This document shows, in pieces, positions 48,501 through 59,247 of a DNA stretch of 64,000 nucleotides (positions are counted from its first letter, which is position 1; the number at the start of each line of letters is the position of its first letter). The stretch is from assembly GCA_013396635.1 (NCBI GenBank), contig WBMW01005291.1, positions 63,609 through 127,608 of the forward strand, written 5' to 3'. This stretch comes from Penelope pileata (Eukaryota > Chordata > Aves > Galliformes > Cracidae). Made by a program: the position numbers and the translations under genes. The notes beneath the pieces were generated by a model, which was given only the letters and a program-made list of their open reading frames with translations, did not search any database and was not told the DNA's origin.

Positions 48501-51500
48501 GAGAGTTTTTTTCCTTTTGCACAGCTCACTTGGTGTTTTTCTATTGCTCTTTCCATTTAAAAATTAATCCATGGATTGGACAGCTTTTTTTTTTTGCCTA
48601 AGATCCAAATGTGATACCCAAAACCACCACGAGCAGGTCAAGATACAGCGTGATAACCGTGCTGCTGATGGGGCTGCATCCAATGTTTCAGAGATGCTGC
48701 AAGATTTCCATGGATGCTGACAAAAACCCACATCTCAGGGAAGCGTAGGTTGTCTCCAAAGCAGAGTACATGGGCTCTTCACAGTTCAAGAGGGATTTTT
48801 CCCTAAAACATCTTTTTCCCTCTTTGTAAAGTATGATTTTGGAAGTCAGAGAGAAAGTGAAGATTTCCACCTAGCTTTCTTCCATTAGCACGGAAGGGAT
48901 GGAAGCGTTGGGTGGGATTTCAGCTGGCCAAAAAAAAGTCATCATTACGACGGGCCTCGGTGTGACCTCTTTTCTCAGATGCTTCCTGAAGGCTTCTCAA
49001 AGTGCAGAAATAGTGTTAAAACCTCACAAAATGTGCAGCAGAGTGCTCCCCACCTCTGAATCATGGTGTGATAATCTCTCTCAGTCAGATGATGTTCACA
49101 CTTCAGGTTATTAATAGATCAGGAATTTAAAGATGTGTCTTAGAGCATCGCTAAACCAGAAGTAAAATCTGTCTTTGAAGCCATTTGCTGAACACCCACA
49201 ATCAGCCAGATGATTATTTTCCTGATTTCTTCCTTCTCTCCTCCTCCTTCTCCCTCCCTCATCCTTGTAGATTCAGATCTGGTAGAATTTGGATCCTTCC
49301 TACTCTGAAAATTATGCTCGACTTTTTGTGTAATGCACTGCAAACCGAGTTTTCTCTCTCATCACCTTTTAGGATAGGTTCACTCACATATCCATGCTTA
49401 TTTTTTTTCCCTTGAGCCAGGGCAGAAAAACACAGAGTATTTTTGGAAAAGCGAGAAGTTGTCACAATGTCACCCGCTCTCTTCACGTGCGGTGCCACAG
49501 CACAGGTACACGAGCTGCCCAGGAGAGCTTTGTGCTTCTATTTCCATCAGCACTGGAAGGCAGAAGGACTCTGCTGTCCTAGCAGGAAGGTGGGAAGCCA
49601 CGAGGAGATCCCCACACTGAGCTGTGGGGCAGGCACAGAACTTCCATGGAAGGGCGTTGGAACTGGATGATCCTTAAGGTCCCTTCCAACCCAGACCATT
49701 CTATGACTCTGTGATCCCTTCAATTTGGACTATTCTGTGATTCTCTGAAAATAATTTTGTCTCGTAGTCTTTGTGAATTGCCACCAGCCACGGCGATAAA
49801 AGTAACAAAATGTCTACATATGCACAAGAATTCAAACCCAAATTAAAACTCTGGGTCTCCAGTTGGCCATGGGAGAGTTGGATGATCTCTCTGTGTTTGC
49901 TCTGTCCCAGCGCATTCACGAAACAACAGGATTTCATATACCATGTGGCTTTCAATGTGGGGATCGCTATAACTATAAAATTTCAATTTAGATGATGCTG
50001 TCTATATGGCTGTTGAGTTGTATGTGAGATGTTTCAGTCCCTTTGAAGACTGAAATATCATCGCTTGCGTGAAGCTACTGTGTACATGCATTTTTTTTTT
50101 TGCACTATTTATTTGTGGTGTGATAATCCACAAGCAGACAGAAGCTTTTGCCTCTCAATTTCAGAAGATGTTGTGGCAGGGGAGTCTTTGTCAAACATGG
50201 GATCTAACAGTGCCTTTGCTGTTTTGCAAAGATGATGCTGTCCCTGCTATTTGTAGGAACAAACCAATCTTCCTGTGATTGCTGGTGAGGGAGGCGGCAG
50301 TTCTGCTCTAGGGCAGAGAAATGAAGACACAAAATGAAACGACGTGGCCAGGTTCTTTTGGAAAACCACTTGTTGACAATCAGGTGTGGGACTCAAGACA
50401 TTTCAGTTATGGTGTCTCTTTCGTCATTGTTTCTAGCTGAGAGAAGAAAAAGTACAAGAAGAAAAAGCTTCTGAGGATCTGATCCACAAGCTCGTTCTAG
50501 ATGACATGGAAGTAGGAAAAAGAAAAATGGAAGAACAGCAGAAAAAAGATGAATCTCTAGTGCTCAAAGTGAACCAAGAGTGTGTAAGTACTGCTGAGGT
50601 TCAATCCTGGAGCAAGAGTTGGGTTTTTTAAGATGTTTCTTCCTTTGACAGTGCATGCTTTCTGGAGCTGATTTCTCTATGGCCTTGAAGGATGTGAGAT
50701 AACAGCTCATAAAGAGATAGGTCTCATGGCTCATGAGACCTGTCTTCTAAGAAGGTCTGTCATCAGTTAAGCCTGCAGAGGTGCCTGCTCTGCCTTGTGT
50801 GCCCTTGGTCTTCAGGCACGTGGACATTTCCATGAGCATACCTCCATGAGTCTCCTCCAGCAGAGCTGCACAATGCTGTCCAGCCTCTTCTCCATTCAGT
50901 TGTGAGACTCCACAGGAAATGCTCTTAAAAATTAAGGACTGGTAGAGGGTTATTGGGTACTGGCTCATGTCCCATAGTACCTTTGCTGTAGGATTTTCTA
51001 GGCTTTACTACTCATGCAGTGTTTGGTCTTTAAATTATCTTTCTTCAGTGAGTCACAGCTACACATAGGAGCTGTGTGCTTATTTTTGTGTGATTTATGT
51101 TTTGGAGATCCACCTCTGAGCTGTTACAGCTCCAGTGAAGAGAACTGTATGACCATTTCCATCTGCTGGGAGGTTGCATTCTTGGTTTATGTCCTCTAGG
51201 TGTAATCACATCAGGGGCTTTTGGAATCTTTAATACCTTTGCAAGACCTTTGCTTTCCAAGTGATTCTTTTTGTCGTACATGTCAGCTAACTCTTCCTTG
51301 ATTGACTTCAGTTTCCTGAACGTCTCTCGGATTCAGAGAATGAAGAACCATTCCAGGGCAAGCAAACACATCGGTCAGCTTTCGTTTCCAAGACCAGTGC
51401 CTACTCCTTTGCTTTCCTGTCAGGGTAAGATGCTGAGGCTTGGTTCAAGCTGATTAATTTGCATTTCAGATGAAAATATCTTGTTCTTCTTGCTGTTGTT

Positions 51501-54500
51501 CTAAATGTACCTGAGATGCTTTGAGTTTAATTAAAAGGGTTGTTGCAATCCCCAAAAAAAGCAGTAGTTCTTCTGGAATTTAAGAATTGGTAGAATATAG
51601 CATCTGTCTGATTACCTCTTATAAAACCCTGGGAGTTAACACATTTACTCTTCATCCCATGAAGCAGAAAAATCATTGACTGTAAACTTCAATTACAAAA
51701 ATCATTAAAGTACAGAATTTTTTATGTTAAACTCAAGAGTGCTCCAGCACAGATACTGAGACAGCATCTGCCCCCAGCAGCTTCTTGCTGAGAGCTGCTG
51801 CACTGGAAGCAGCTGAGTAACACAGCGTGACTTTGCACAAGCAGCACATGGGCTTCCATAGTGATATCATTACTCTGACCTCAATTAGTTACAATTAGTA
51901 GAGGTGTTTAGCACGGAGCCCCTGAACACAGACCCGAAGAAGACTCTTGGGTGCCATGGTTGAGAGTTTTTGTCCCAACTGCTTTTTCAGCTCCTCAAGC
52001 TGAAGGTTTCCCTGACCAAAAAGTGCTGTTGCATCTCCCAGAAATGATGCAGGCAGCATCCACATCCCTGCAGGGCTCATGGCTCGATTCCGCTTTCCAC
52101 TGAGATTATTTCTGCATAATATAGAATAATTCAGTTGGAAGGAACCTACGGAGATCATCTGGTCCAGTGGCTTTTGGTTGATGGCTTCGTTTTCAGTGTG
52201 AGGTCCTGGCACAGGGGTGGGCAGCAGCCAACTGTTCCCATCAAACTCCCAGCTCTGGATCTGGGGTTCTGTTCACAGAGATGTCCCTGCAGCTCCAGGT
52301 ATTAGGTCTCCTCTGCTGGGGTTTTTTGGTGTATTATTCTCAAGATAACGAGCGATCTCACGTGTTCCTTTTCAGGAACCTCACCTCCAAGGTGGAAAGG
52401 AGTCAGAGCTGCAATGACACCATCCAGGAGAGATCGAAGAGCAGACAGAGATCGGTCCCAGCCAACAGAACAAAGGTACCGACTGCTTCCAACAGCACGC
52501 AGTGAGGAGGGGAAGGGTTTGATGTGTAAATGTCCTTATCTGAGGTCACACAGTGCCAGGAATCTGGAGATATAAAATACTGGTTTTGTGGTGTTGTTAT
52601 CACCCCGGGGCCAATCGCCTCCGTGCAGCTCACAATAAAAACCTGCTAGGTTAGAAACTACAGGGAGAGCAGACAGCTTACAGAGTTGTTTGTGAACATT
52701 GTGGGATAATTGGAAGGGCTCTCTTCATTCCTTTGTTTTGTATTTCATTTTCTTCCCCGGACTGAACCCCTAGCCAGTTAAAAAAAAAATGTAGAAGTTT
52801 AGGAAAAAATCCTCTCTTCCTCCTACTTTCTCCCCTGTTTTTCCCAAAGTTGCTTAAGCAGAGCAAAACTCACTGCTCCCCTGGTGCTAGCATACTTTCT
52901 TCTGTGCTTTCACTGAGCTCTCTGCTCTGGGAAGAGTTGGCCTGGTCTTGCTTCCCTCAGACCCAGCAGATCAAGGGAGTTAACAGTGTTTATTACACTG
53001 AAACCAATACTTACTACAACAGGCCTGATGTCTCAGTGCACCACTGGCTGCAAAATGAGCTGTAATCACAGAGCTCTTCCACTCCTTGGAAGGTGACCTT
53101 TGCCACCACCTTTCCTTGCACCGTGTCCAGCAGCACCATTGGCCTCTCTGGTCCTGCCAGCAGAAGGCAATTTTACATGTTTTCTGCCTCAGCCTCTTTT
53201 CCTAACCCAGTTCTGGCTATTTCTACCATGCCTCCCTGGCCAGTGGCATGCTGCTGGCTGGCAGCAGCAGCTTTTCAGGGGTCACAGCAGATTTGGACAG
53301 CACAGCTTAGCCAGGGACACCAGTCCTGGGTGCCACCTGCAGGTGCCACATCAAAAGACCTCACAGTGTGGGAGATGTGAGGATATGGCATCTTCAAGGG
53401 CAGAGCTTGCCAAGACGTGCACCCATAACACCTTCAAAAGCTCAAAGGGTGCTTTTGTTATCATCCTGCCTGATCCTCAATAACTGGTGAGAGCCAGGGC
53501 TGCACTGGGGCTTGCTGGGATGTTCCACCTCCACCTGGTGATGCCTCTCCATCCCAGACTCCGTTCCATCCTGGATGGAGAAGGGGAGGGTTCAGTTCCA
53601 GGGATCACATATGGCACAAAAGCCTCTGCAGTCCTTTGGAAGGTCAGCTTGGTTGGAGGCTGTTGCTTGAAAAATGGCAAAATCCCTGTTGGACACATGA
53701 AGTTGACAGCAGTAATCACCCAGCTGGCATCCCTGAGGTTATGGGCATGGACCATGGTCAGAGTCTCTGGTTAAAAGCTTGGTCCAGTTCCCATCTAAGC
53801 AAGGGGTCTGAAACTGAACTGCCCTCCCAGGCCGTTCATTTTTTTAAGTAGGTGGCTTATGGCCCGGCCAATTAAGAGCTGCATTGCAAGGATGTTCCAC
53901 AAACTTGTTTTGACCCCAAAATAAGCTGGTAGAAACCACTCTGATTTGGATGAAGCATGGAAAGGCTACCATTGTCCCAGATTAGCTGCTGGATAAAATC
54001 ACTCTCCCTTAGAAAAGAAAAATGCCATTTACACTGTGTACGTGCAGCTTTATCTGTGGCTGGGTTCTGTCACATCTCAGATGTAACAGCATCAGGGGAT
54101 GGTTTGGGGGATGGTTTTGGAAGTGACAAGAAATGCTGTTCTTAGGTCTGCCAGAGATTGTCCCAGCAGTGACACTGTGCTTGGGGAACACTCAGAGGTT
54201 CCGCTGATCTGCCTCTGGCACACAAACACCTTTTTTCCTGATGTTTTGCAAGGGAGAGTGTTAAACCCAGGCCAAGAATTTATTGTTTCTCCTCTGACTT
54301 GCTAGAGAGCAAAGAACCCTTTGGTGACCGTTGCTTTTGAGGAGTACAGCTCCCTGCAGCCAGGGTGGTGCTGGTGCTTCTCAGCCTCTTCCATTGCTTC
54401 AAGCGTTTTGCCAACGGTGTGGTTACCATTTGCCCTATCCCAGTGGCCAAAGAATCCTTGAATAAATTCAAGACCCAGACTGTGCTGGGGCCCAGCGTCC

Positions 54501-56359
54501 CCTGCTAATGTCCTGTGTTGGTGGTGATGCATGCTGTACCCAGGCAGCACGGAGGAGGAGCTGTGCCACATTTCTCCCCTTCTCCCCTTGCCCATTTTCC
54601 CCCTGTACTCAGCTCTGGTGAGGCCACACCTTGAGTCCGGTGTTCAGTTTTGGGCTCCTCACTACAAGAAAGATATCAAAGCCCTGGAACGTGTCCAGAG
54701 AAGGGCAACAAAACTGGGGAGGGGTCTGGAGCACAAGATGGGGAGCGGCTGAGGGAGCTGGGATTGTTCAGTGTGGAGCAGAGGAGGCTCAGGGGAGACC
54801 TCACTGCACTCTACAACTTCCTGAAGGGGGGTTGGGATGAGGAGGGGGTCGGCCTCTTTTCCCAGATAACAAATGACAGGACAAGAGGGAATGGCCACAA
54901 GTTGCGCCAGGGGAGATTTAGGTTGGATATAAGAAAAAACTTCTTCTCCCTAAGAGTGGTCAGGCACTGGCATGGCTGCCTAGGGAGGTGATGGAGTCAC
55001 CATCCCTGGTGGTGTTCAAGAAGCATCTGGATGAGGGGCTAAGGGACATGGGTTAGTAGCTTAGTGGGTGACAGATGGTGATAGGAGGACGGTTGGACTA
55101 GATGATCTTGTAGGTCCTTTCCAGCATTGTCTTTCTATGGTTCTCTTCTCCATGACAAGCTTTTTGAGCAGCCATGCCTTGCCTTGCAGGTCCCACCCAT
55201 CACCAGCGCATCGACACCTCTGCTGGGAGTTCTGTCCTCCACCCAGAACAACCGCTGCCTCTCTGCCCCGGACCTGACGGCGGAGAAGCGCCCGCTCCTC
55301 AACCCCGCGTCGTCCCTCTCGGCCCTGCACAAACCGGAGCGATCCATCAGCCCCGAGAGCAACGACAGCATCTCAGAAGAGCTCAACCACTTCAAGCCCA
55401 TCGTCTGCTCCCCGTGCACGCCTCCCAAGAGGCTTCCTGATGGCCGGGTCCTCAGCCCTCTCATTATAAAGTCCACCCCGAGGAACCTCAACCGGAGCCT
55501 GCAGAAGCCAACCACCTACGAGGCCAGTCCTAGAATACTGAAAAAATGGGAGCAGATATTTCAGGAGCGCCAGATGAAAAAGACTCTTTCTAAAGCGACC
55601 CTTACATCGTCGGCTTCGGAGCACGGGGAGGATGTCACGCTTCCTGACGTCACCAATAAGGAGCGTTCCCAAGTGCAGGACGATCAGCTGCTGCCTGATG
55701 CTACAGCAGACCCTCGCCCCGAGCTGGATTTCTTCCCTTCCATCAGTGAAACAAAGAGAGGGAGCGAGAGGAGCAGGGATTCCCAGGCCTTAACCACAGA
55801 TGACAGCGCTACGGAAGCAGACGCGCGATCGAACGCGACCTCGTTGCACGCTCGCGTGCCCGAAGCCCCCGAGGTCAAAGCGTTCACGGACAAATCCTGT
55901 CTCCATCTCGGCCCCAAAGTGCTGAGCAGAAGGATCATGGGGGTGAGCGCATCGCTGCCCGACAACAGCACCCTGGGGGTCCTGGCGGGCAAGAAGCAGC
56001 TGAAATACCTGAACAACAGCGAGCTGATCAACGTGCAGAACAACACCTGCAACTCCGTGGAGAACATCATCGGCGAGCAGCCGCCGGCGTTGCGGCGGGG
56101 CAGGAAGAGACGCTGCAAAACGAAGCACTTGGAGCACAACGGCTCCGTCAAAAGACTGAGGCACGCGGCGGGGGAGACGGGCTTGGAGGAGCGCTTGGTG
56201 CGGGAGATGGAGCAGAAGCTCCAGCAGGAGGAGGAGGACAGGAGGTTGGCCCTGCACCTGCAGCGGATTTTCGACAGCGAGAACAGGACAGTGGATAGGA
56301 GGAAAGTGAGGGTGGATCGCTATCTGCTGCGGTCGAAGAGCACGCTGGGTGCCAAGTAG
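36558..56359 (+). CDS. RNF169: E3 ubiquitin-protein ligase RNF169, 6 coding exons (exon 1 mostly in gap)
   Basis: Nuclear reader of RNF168-made ubiquitin on H2A Lys13/15 at DNA breaks; the family member limits 53BP1 and RAP80/BRCA1 recruitment. Exons are 36558-36596 (broken by a gap), 45984-46060, 50437-50583, 51312-51424, 52376-52475 and 55190-56359, all GT-AG and phase-consistent. Exons 2-6 give 534 residues; human RNF169 has 708 in total, so about 170 residues belong to exon 1. Exon 1 should carry the RING domain, but only MAAAAAGPGSRAA is left. Exons 2-3 carry FIFRAPIKLSKPGELREEYE, and the adjacent REEK...IHKL helix resembles the MIU1 region of RNF168. The large last exon has LHKPERSISPESNDSISEE, a basic cluster RRGRKRRCKTKH (56093-56128), the MIU2 helix EEEDRRLALHLQRIFD (56228-56275) and the LR motif RYLLRSK near the C-terminus. 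Identification is firm. Confidence 0.95.
36597..36673. other. Assembly gap (77 Ns) in RNF169 exon 1
   Basis: Seventy-seven Ns. The missing exon 1 sequence should be about 450-500 nt of very GC-rich coding DNA, so the gap size is a placeholder or underestimate. Confidence 0.9.
36831..36986 (+). repeat. 39-bp tandem repeat, four copies
   Basis: Copies begin with cccatc at 36831, 36870, 36909 and 36948, each with a ccccaggaaggcactggggag-like core that has diverged. The period is exactly 39 bp, in RNF169 intron 1 just after the gap. Confidence 0.9.
38215..38485 (-). mobile_element. CR1 3' part, antisense
   Basis: tcacagactggctggggttg, ccaggaccacatccaggtgg, gatggagtcttcagcctctc and gccagtgcttgcccactctg are the reverse complement of the CR1 3' region. 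It is probably the distal part of the same antisense element as 39035-39720, split by the sense CR1 between them. Confidence 0.8.
38490..39025 (+). mobile_element. CR1 3' part, sense
   Basis: gagagcacccagaggagggc, gaggagcagctgagggccct, ttcagcccagagaagaggag and the final ccttccagcccaagccattc with attctatg repeats define a sense CR1 3' half. It lies between two antisense CR1 segments. Confidence 0.9.
39035..39720 (-). mobile_element. CR1 reverse-transcriptase region, antisense
   Basis: The minus strand encodes the start of a LINE reverse transcriptase: DRLTSIPGKVTEQLILKSIF, then NHQGFMK, matching the CR1 LTSIPGKVMEQ...HGFTKGKS region. The reading frame is degenerate and the element is dead. 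Confidence 0.85.
39755..40035 (+). mobile_element. CR1 3' part, sense
   Basis: gtgcacaaacagctgagagg, ttaaaccacaagaagttcca, ttactgtcagggtaaccaag, ggagatctccagaagccacc and cagctgctctgggtggccct follow the CR1 3' order. The terminal attctatg repeat is missing. Confidence 0.8.
43848..43902 (-). mobile_element. Antisense CR1 tail
   Basis: gtagaatcgtttgagttgga, agggacctttaaaggtcatc and tggtc form a reversed CR1 3' end in RNF169 intron 1. Confidence 0.8.
45984..46060 (+). CDS. RNF169: RNF169 exon 2
   Basis: The 77-nt exon lies between acceptor tttccag and donor gtacag. Two bases complete a codon from exon 1, then 25 codons read FIFRAPIKLSKPGELREEYE and SQLRK. I recall the human residue before this block as Asp; here the split codon ends in GC, so it is not Asp. 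Confidence 0.95.
46585..46747 (+). mobile_element. CR1 3' end, sense
   Basis: ctctggcacaggttgcccag, agctgtggatgtcccatccc, caaggccaggctggatgggg and ccttccaacccagccattcc with atgattctatgg. It lies in RNF169 intron 2. Confidence 0.9.
47408..47545 (-). mobile_element. CR1 3' end, antisense
   Basis: tcatagaatcatgaaggttg, gaaaagacctctgaggtcac, caagtccaaccccaacccat, then a cccaccgagccatgtcccca block. It lies in RNF169 intron 2. Confidence 0.88.
49640..49745 (+). mobile_element. CR1 3' end, sense
   Basis: ggcgttggaactggatgatc, cttaaggtcccttccaaccc and agaccattctatgactctgt, followed by a second degraded tail. It lies in RNF169 intron 2. Confidence 0.85.
50437..50583 (+). CDS. RNF169: RNF169 exon 3
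   Basis: The exon of 147 nt (49 codons, phase 0 at both ends) lies between acceptor gtttctag and donor gtaagt. It encodes LREEKVQEEKASEDLIHKL, then a GKRKMEEQQKKDESLVLK segment. This charged helix region corresponds to the MIU1 neighbourhood of the RNF168/RNF169 family. Confidence 0.95.
51312..51424 (+). CDS. RNF169: RNF169 exon 4
   Basis: The 113-nt exon lies between acceptor gacttcag and donor gtaaga. It encodes FPERLSDSENEEPFQGKQTH and RSAFVSKTSAYSFAFLSG, matching the human RLSDSENEEP / HRSAFVSK block. Confidence 0.95.
52115..52180 (-). mobile_element. Antisense CR1 tail
   Basis: aatatagaataattcagttg, gaaggaacctacggagatca and tctggtccagtgg in RNF169 intron 4, a reversed CR1 3' end. Confidence 0.8.
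52376..52475 (+). CDS. RNF169: RNF169 exon 5
   Basis: The 100-nt exon lies between acceptor ccttttcag and donor gtaccg. It encodes NLTSKVERSQSCNDTIQERS, then KSRQRSVPANRTK, matching human LNSKVERSQSCSDTAQERAK. Confidence 0.95.
54598..55145 (+). mobile_element. CR1 3' half, sense, ending next to RNF169 exon 6
   Basis: Continuous CR1 order: agctctggtgaggccacacc, aagggcaacaaaactgggga, gtggagcagaggaggctcag, gacaggacaagagggaatgg, then ggttggactagatgatcttg and the tail tctttctatggttct. The body is well preserved. It ends about 45 bp before the acceptor of RNF169 exon 6. Confidence 0.93.
55190..56359 (+). CDS. RNF169: RNF169 exon 6 (large terminal coding exon)
   Basis: After acceptor gccttgcag, 389 codons run to TAG at 56357-56359. 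Conserved blocks in order are GVLSSTQNNRCLSAPDLT, HKPERSISPESNDSISEE, FKPIVCSPCTPPKRLPDGRV, SPRILKKWEQIFQERQMKKT, a variable middle (about 55620-56080), RRGRKRRCKTKHLEHNGS, and the C-terminal ubiquitin- and nucleosome-binding part with EMEQKLQQEEEDRRLALHLQ and RYLLRSKSTLGAK. The middle third is the least conserved part. Confidence 0.97.
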   Translation, partial: VPPITSASTPLLGVLSSTQNNRCLSAPDLTAEKRPLLNPASSLSALHKPERSISPESNDSISEELNHFKPIVCSPCTPPKRLPDGRVLSPLIIKSTPRNLNRSLQKPTTYEASPRILKKWEQIFQERQMKKTLSKATLTSSASEHGEDVTLPDVTNKERSQVQDDQLLPDATADPRPELDFFPSISETKRGSERSRDSQALTTDDSATEADARSNATSLHARVPEAPEVKAFTDKSCLHLGPKVLSRRIMGVSASLPDNSTLGVLAGKKQLKYLNNSELINVQNNTCNSVENIIGEQPPALRRGRKRRCKTKHLEHNGSVKRLRHAAGETGLEERLVREMEQKLQQEEEDRRLALHLQRIFDSENRTVDRRKVRVDRYLLRSKSTLGAK

Positions 56360-56624
56360 CGCTGCTGGACGCTGTTGCCTTTCTAAAGGACAATGAGGTT
56401 TATCAAAATTCTAGGAAAGCTATTTTTTGTCATACTTCCACCCACGCCATCGTTTTTCGTTTTGGTGGGAAGACGTTTGAGGTCCAGTTCAGAGAGAAGC
56501 CAGAGTCCTTCCAGATTTCAAAAACAGAAAAAAACTCTTCCAGCTTGGCTGGTCCATTGGTGTGAAAGAGGTCTGGCATCCCCGTGCGTACACTGCAACG
56601 CATGGCATTGAGCTGGGAGGGTTG

Positions 56625-56735
56625 CATGGGCAGCCTGGGGCACTGGGAGCACCATCCTGGGCACCCTGCTCCCTGCTGGAGCCAGGATGGGCGACCCAGA
56701 GGTCCCTTCCAACCTCAGCCGTTCTGTGAAGGACC
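56625..56735 (+). mobile_element. Old CR1 3' end in RNF169 3' UTR
   Basis: agcctggggcactgggagca, ccaggatgggcgacccagag and gtcccttccaacctcagccg, ending gttctgtga. This is a diverged CR1 terminus. Confidence 0.7.
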
Positions 56736-57742
56736 TCATCCATTTGTTGCCTTGCCATTTCCATGTTCCAGGAGAAATCAGAGCTCTGCTCACAGAGGAA
56801 ACCAGGCTACTTCTGTCCTGTGATTCGCTCCGCTGCCGGGAAGGACCAGGTGGTTCCACCTGCAGTGCTGACAAATGAATGTATCTTGCTGTCTGCACCA
56901 GCAATGCAGATCAGAGGTTGCCTTCTAGAAGTAGAAGGCCAAATGCAGTGAAAAAAAAAAAAGTTGTAAAATCAGGTTTTTAGAGAAAAGCATTATAGGA
57001 ACTTGTACGCTCGTGTTAATGATGGGGCAGAGCAGCTGGGAGCCGTCCGCTGGGTGCTGAGACCCAGGGAGCAAACGCAGCTTTTCTCCCAGGGTTTCAT
57101 GCTCTCCCCACTAAGTTTTGAAGCCTACAGAGGGAGATGCTGCCCTGATGCTGGGAAGGAGGTGGCAGGGTTCTCGGCACGCTGAGACCTCACAACGTGC
57201 AGGAGGAGCGTGGGGAGGCTCCTGGGCATCGCTGGCCTCTCCCAGCACACGGTGAGTTGGTGGCAGGACTGGGACAGGAGCCCAGCCCACCTGCCCTGGG
57301 GGTGCGTGGGCTGCGAGCCGCCCTCCCCACACCCTGAGGTTCAAACCACTAAAAGCTCAGGCGAGTGATGCACTACACATTCCCACCTGGAGGCACGAGG
57401 TTGGGCACGGTGCTGCCCTGGGGCTGGGTGTGATTTGGGCTTGGTGGAGCTGTCAACCCAGCTGTGCCTTCAGTGGCAGCCGCCTTACCCTTCACCTCTC
57501 TTCTCCACCATCCAAAGTGGTTCCTTGGGTTACTGCTGATAACTGAGCTCAGAACATCAGCTCAGCTCCATCCACAAGCACTGCCTTCTTGCAGTGTGTT
57601 TGGGGGAACCGCCGGTGCCGGGGGACGAGTGGTGTTTGCAGGATGGATCCAAAGCACGGGACAACTCGCTGTGACCGATCCCAGAGAACTGTCGTTGCCC
57701 AAATTCCTCCTATCTAAAAAATGGCTGAATGTCTTCCTCTTT

Positions 57743-57758
57743 AAAAAAAAAAAAAAAA
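57743..57758 (+). repeat. Poly(A) run in RNF169 3' UTR
   Basis: Sixteen A residues after tctttt-type sequence. No element is recognised with it, and it could act as an internal priming site in cDNA data. Confidence 0.8.
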
Positions 57759-58427
57759 TGGGAACTGGCATACTTGTATGACTGCAAGGACCCTGGCGCT
57801 TTTTCCTAACGGAGCTGGATTTTTTTTTTTTCTTAAAGAAAACTTCTATTTTAATGGATAAAATTTATATATTTTAAATACTATATTTCGACAGATTTGA
57901 CGCTTTTCGTTTTGAGAAATCTTAGAGCGATGATTCCATAATATATAGATCTATATCCATATCTCCTTAACACACAAACTACTGGATGTTCCCAGCCTGG
58001 GATCCACCCTCGTGCTCTGGGGGCCGATCCCCTCTCCCTCGCGGTTCTTTGGACTGAAACTGAATCATGGATGGAAATGGAGCAATGAGAGCCTTGACTG
58101 GACCTGGAAGAGCGGCGCGGAGATGAGTAGCAACGGCCTGAATTTGCCCTCTGCAGTGATAAGCTCAGGATGGAAACTCACAGCTTTTACCCAGAATTTT
58201 TGTGATTTTTTTTTCCCCTCGATATTTTTACAAATTCTCCCTGCCCCCTGCCTATGGTTAATCCTGGAGCCCTGAGCAGCATTCCCTGGACAATTTCCTC
58301 CTTCCTCTTTTTCTAGTTCCCTCCCTTGACGTTCTCTAAGCAAGCATGCACAACAAAACAACATTTACATGGGGTTTACACGCTGAATGTATCCTCTCTT
58401 TCCCTTCTTAAAAATGATTTTGGAGCC

Positions 58428-59247
58428 CAACTCACCAGGCCAGTGTCTTCTTAACTATCTTTACTGGCTGGATGGCCGCACTCAGAGAGTGGTGGTCAAT
58501 GGCTCCATGTCCCAGTGGAGACCAGTGATGAGTGGTGTTCCTCAGGGATGGGTACTGGGACCAGTGCTGTTTAACGTCTTTGTCGGTGACATGGACAGTG
58601 GGATNNNNNNNNNNNNNNNNNNNNNNNNNNNNNNNNNNNNNNNNNNNNNNNNNNNNNNNNNNNNNNNNNNNNNNNNNNNNNNNNNNNNNNNNNNNNNNNN
58701 NNNNNNNNNNNNNNNNNNNNNNNNNNNNNNNNNNNNNNNNNNNNNNNNNNNNNNNNNNNNNNNNNNNNNNNNNNNNNNNNNNNNNNNNNNNAGGCCACGA
58801 GGATGCTCAGAGGGCTGGAGCACCTCCCCTACGAGGACAGGCTGAGAGAGCTGGGGCTGTTCAGCCTGGAGAAGAGAAGGCTGCGGGGGGACCTGATAGC
58901 AGCCTGCCAGGACCTGCAGGGGCCTACAGGAAAGCTGGGGAGGGGCTTTTTACAAGGATAGATAATGACAGAACAAGGGGTAATGGTTATAAACTGGAAG
59001 AGGGTGGATTTAGGCTGGATATAAGGAAGAAATTCTTCCCTGTGAGGGTGGTGAGACACTGGGACAGGTTGCCCAGAGAAGCTGTGGATGCCCCCTCCCT
59101 GGAAGTATTCAAGGCCAGGCTGGATGGGGCTCTGGGCAACCTGGGCTGGTGGGAGGGGTCCTTGTCCATGGCAGGGGGTTGGAACAAGATGATCTCTAAG
59201 GTCCCTTCCAACCTGAACCATTCTATGATTCTATGATTCTATGATCT
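58428..59247 (+). mobile_element. CR1 LINE, sense, with internal assembly gap
   Basis: The left part encodes the CR1 reverse transcriptase segment LDGRTQRVVVNGSMSQWRPV, then SGVPQGWVLGPVLFNVFVGD. The right part (58792-59247) is a well-kept 3' end: ctcagagggctggagcacct, ttaggctggatataaggaag, ggtcccttccaacctgaacc, and three attctatg copies. It lies within the inferred RNF169 3' UTR. Low divergence suggests a fairly young copy. Confidence 0.93.
58605..58791. other. Assembly gap (187 Ns) inside CR1
   Basis: The Ns interrupt the CR1 between the reverse-transcriptase segment and the 3' end. The gap probably marks a repeat collapse; the true missing length is unknown. Confidence 0.9.
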
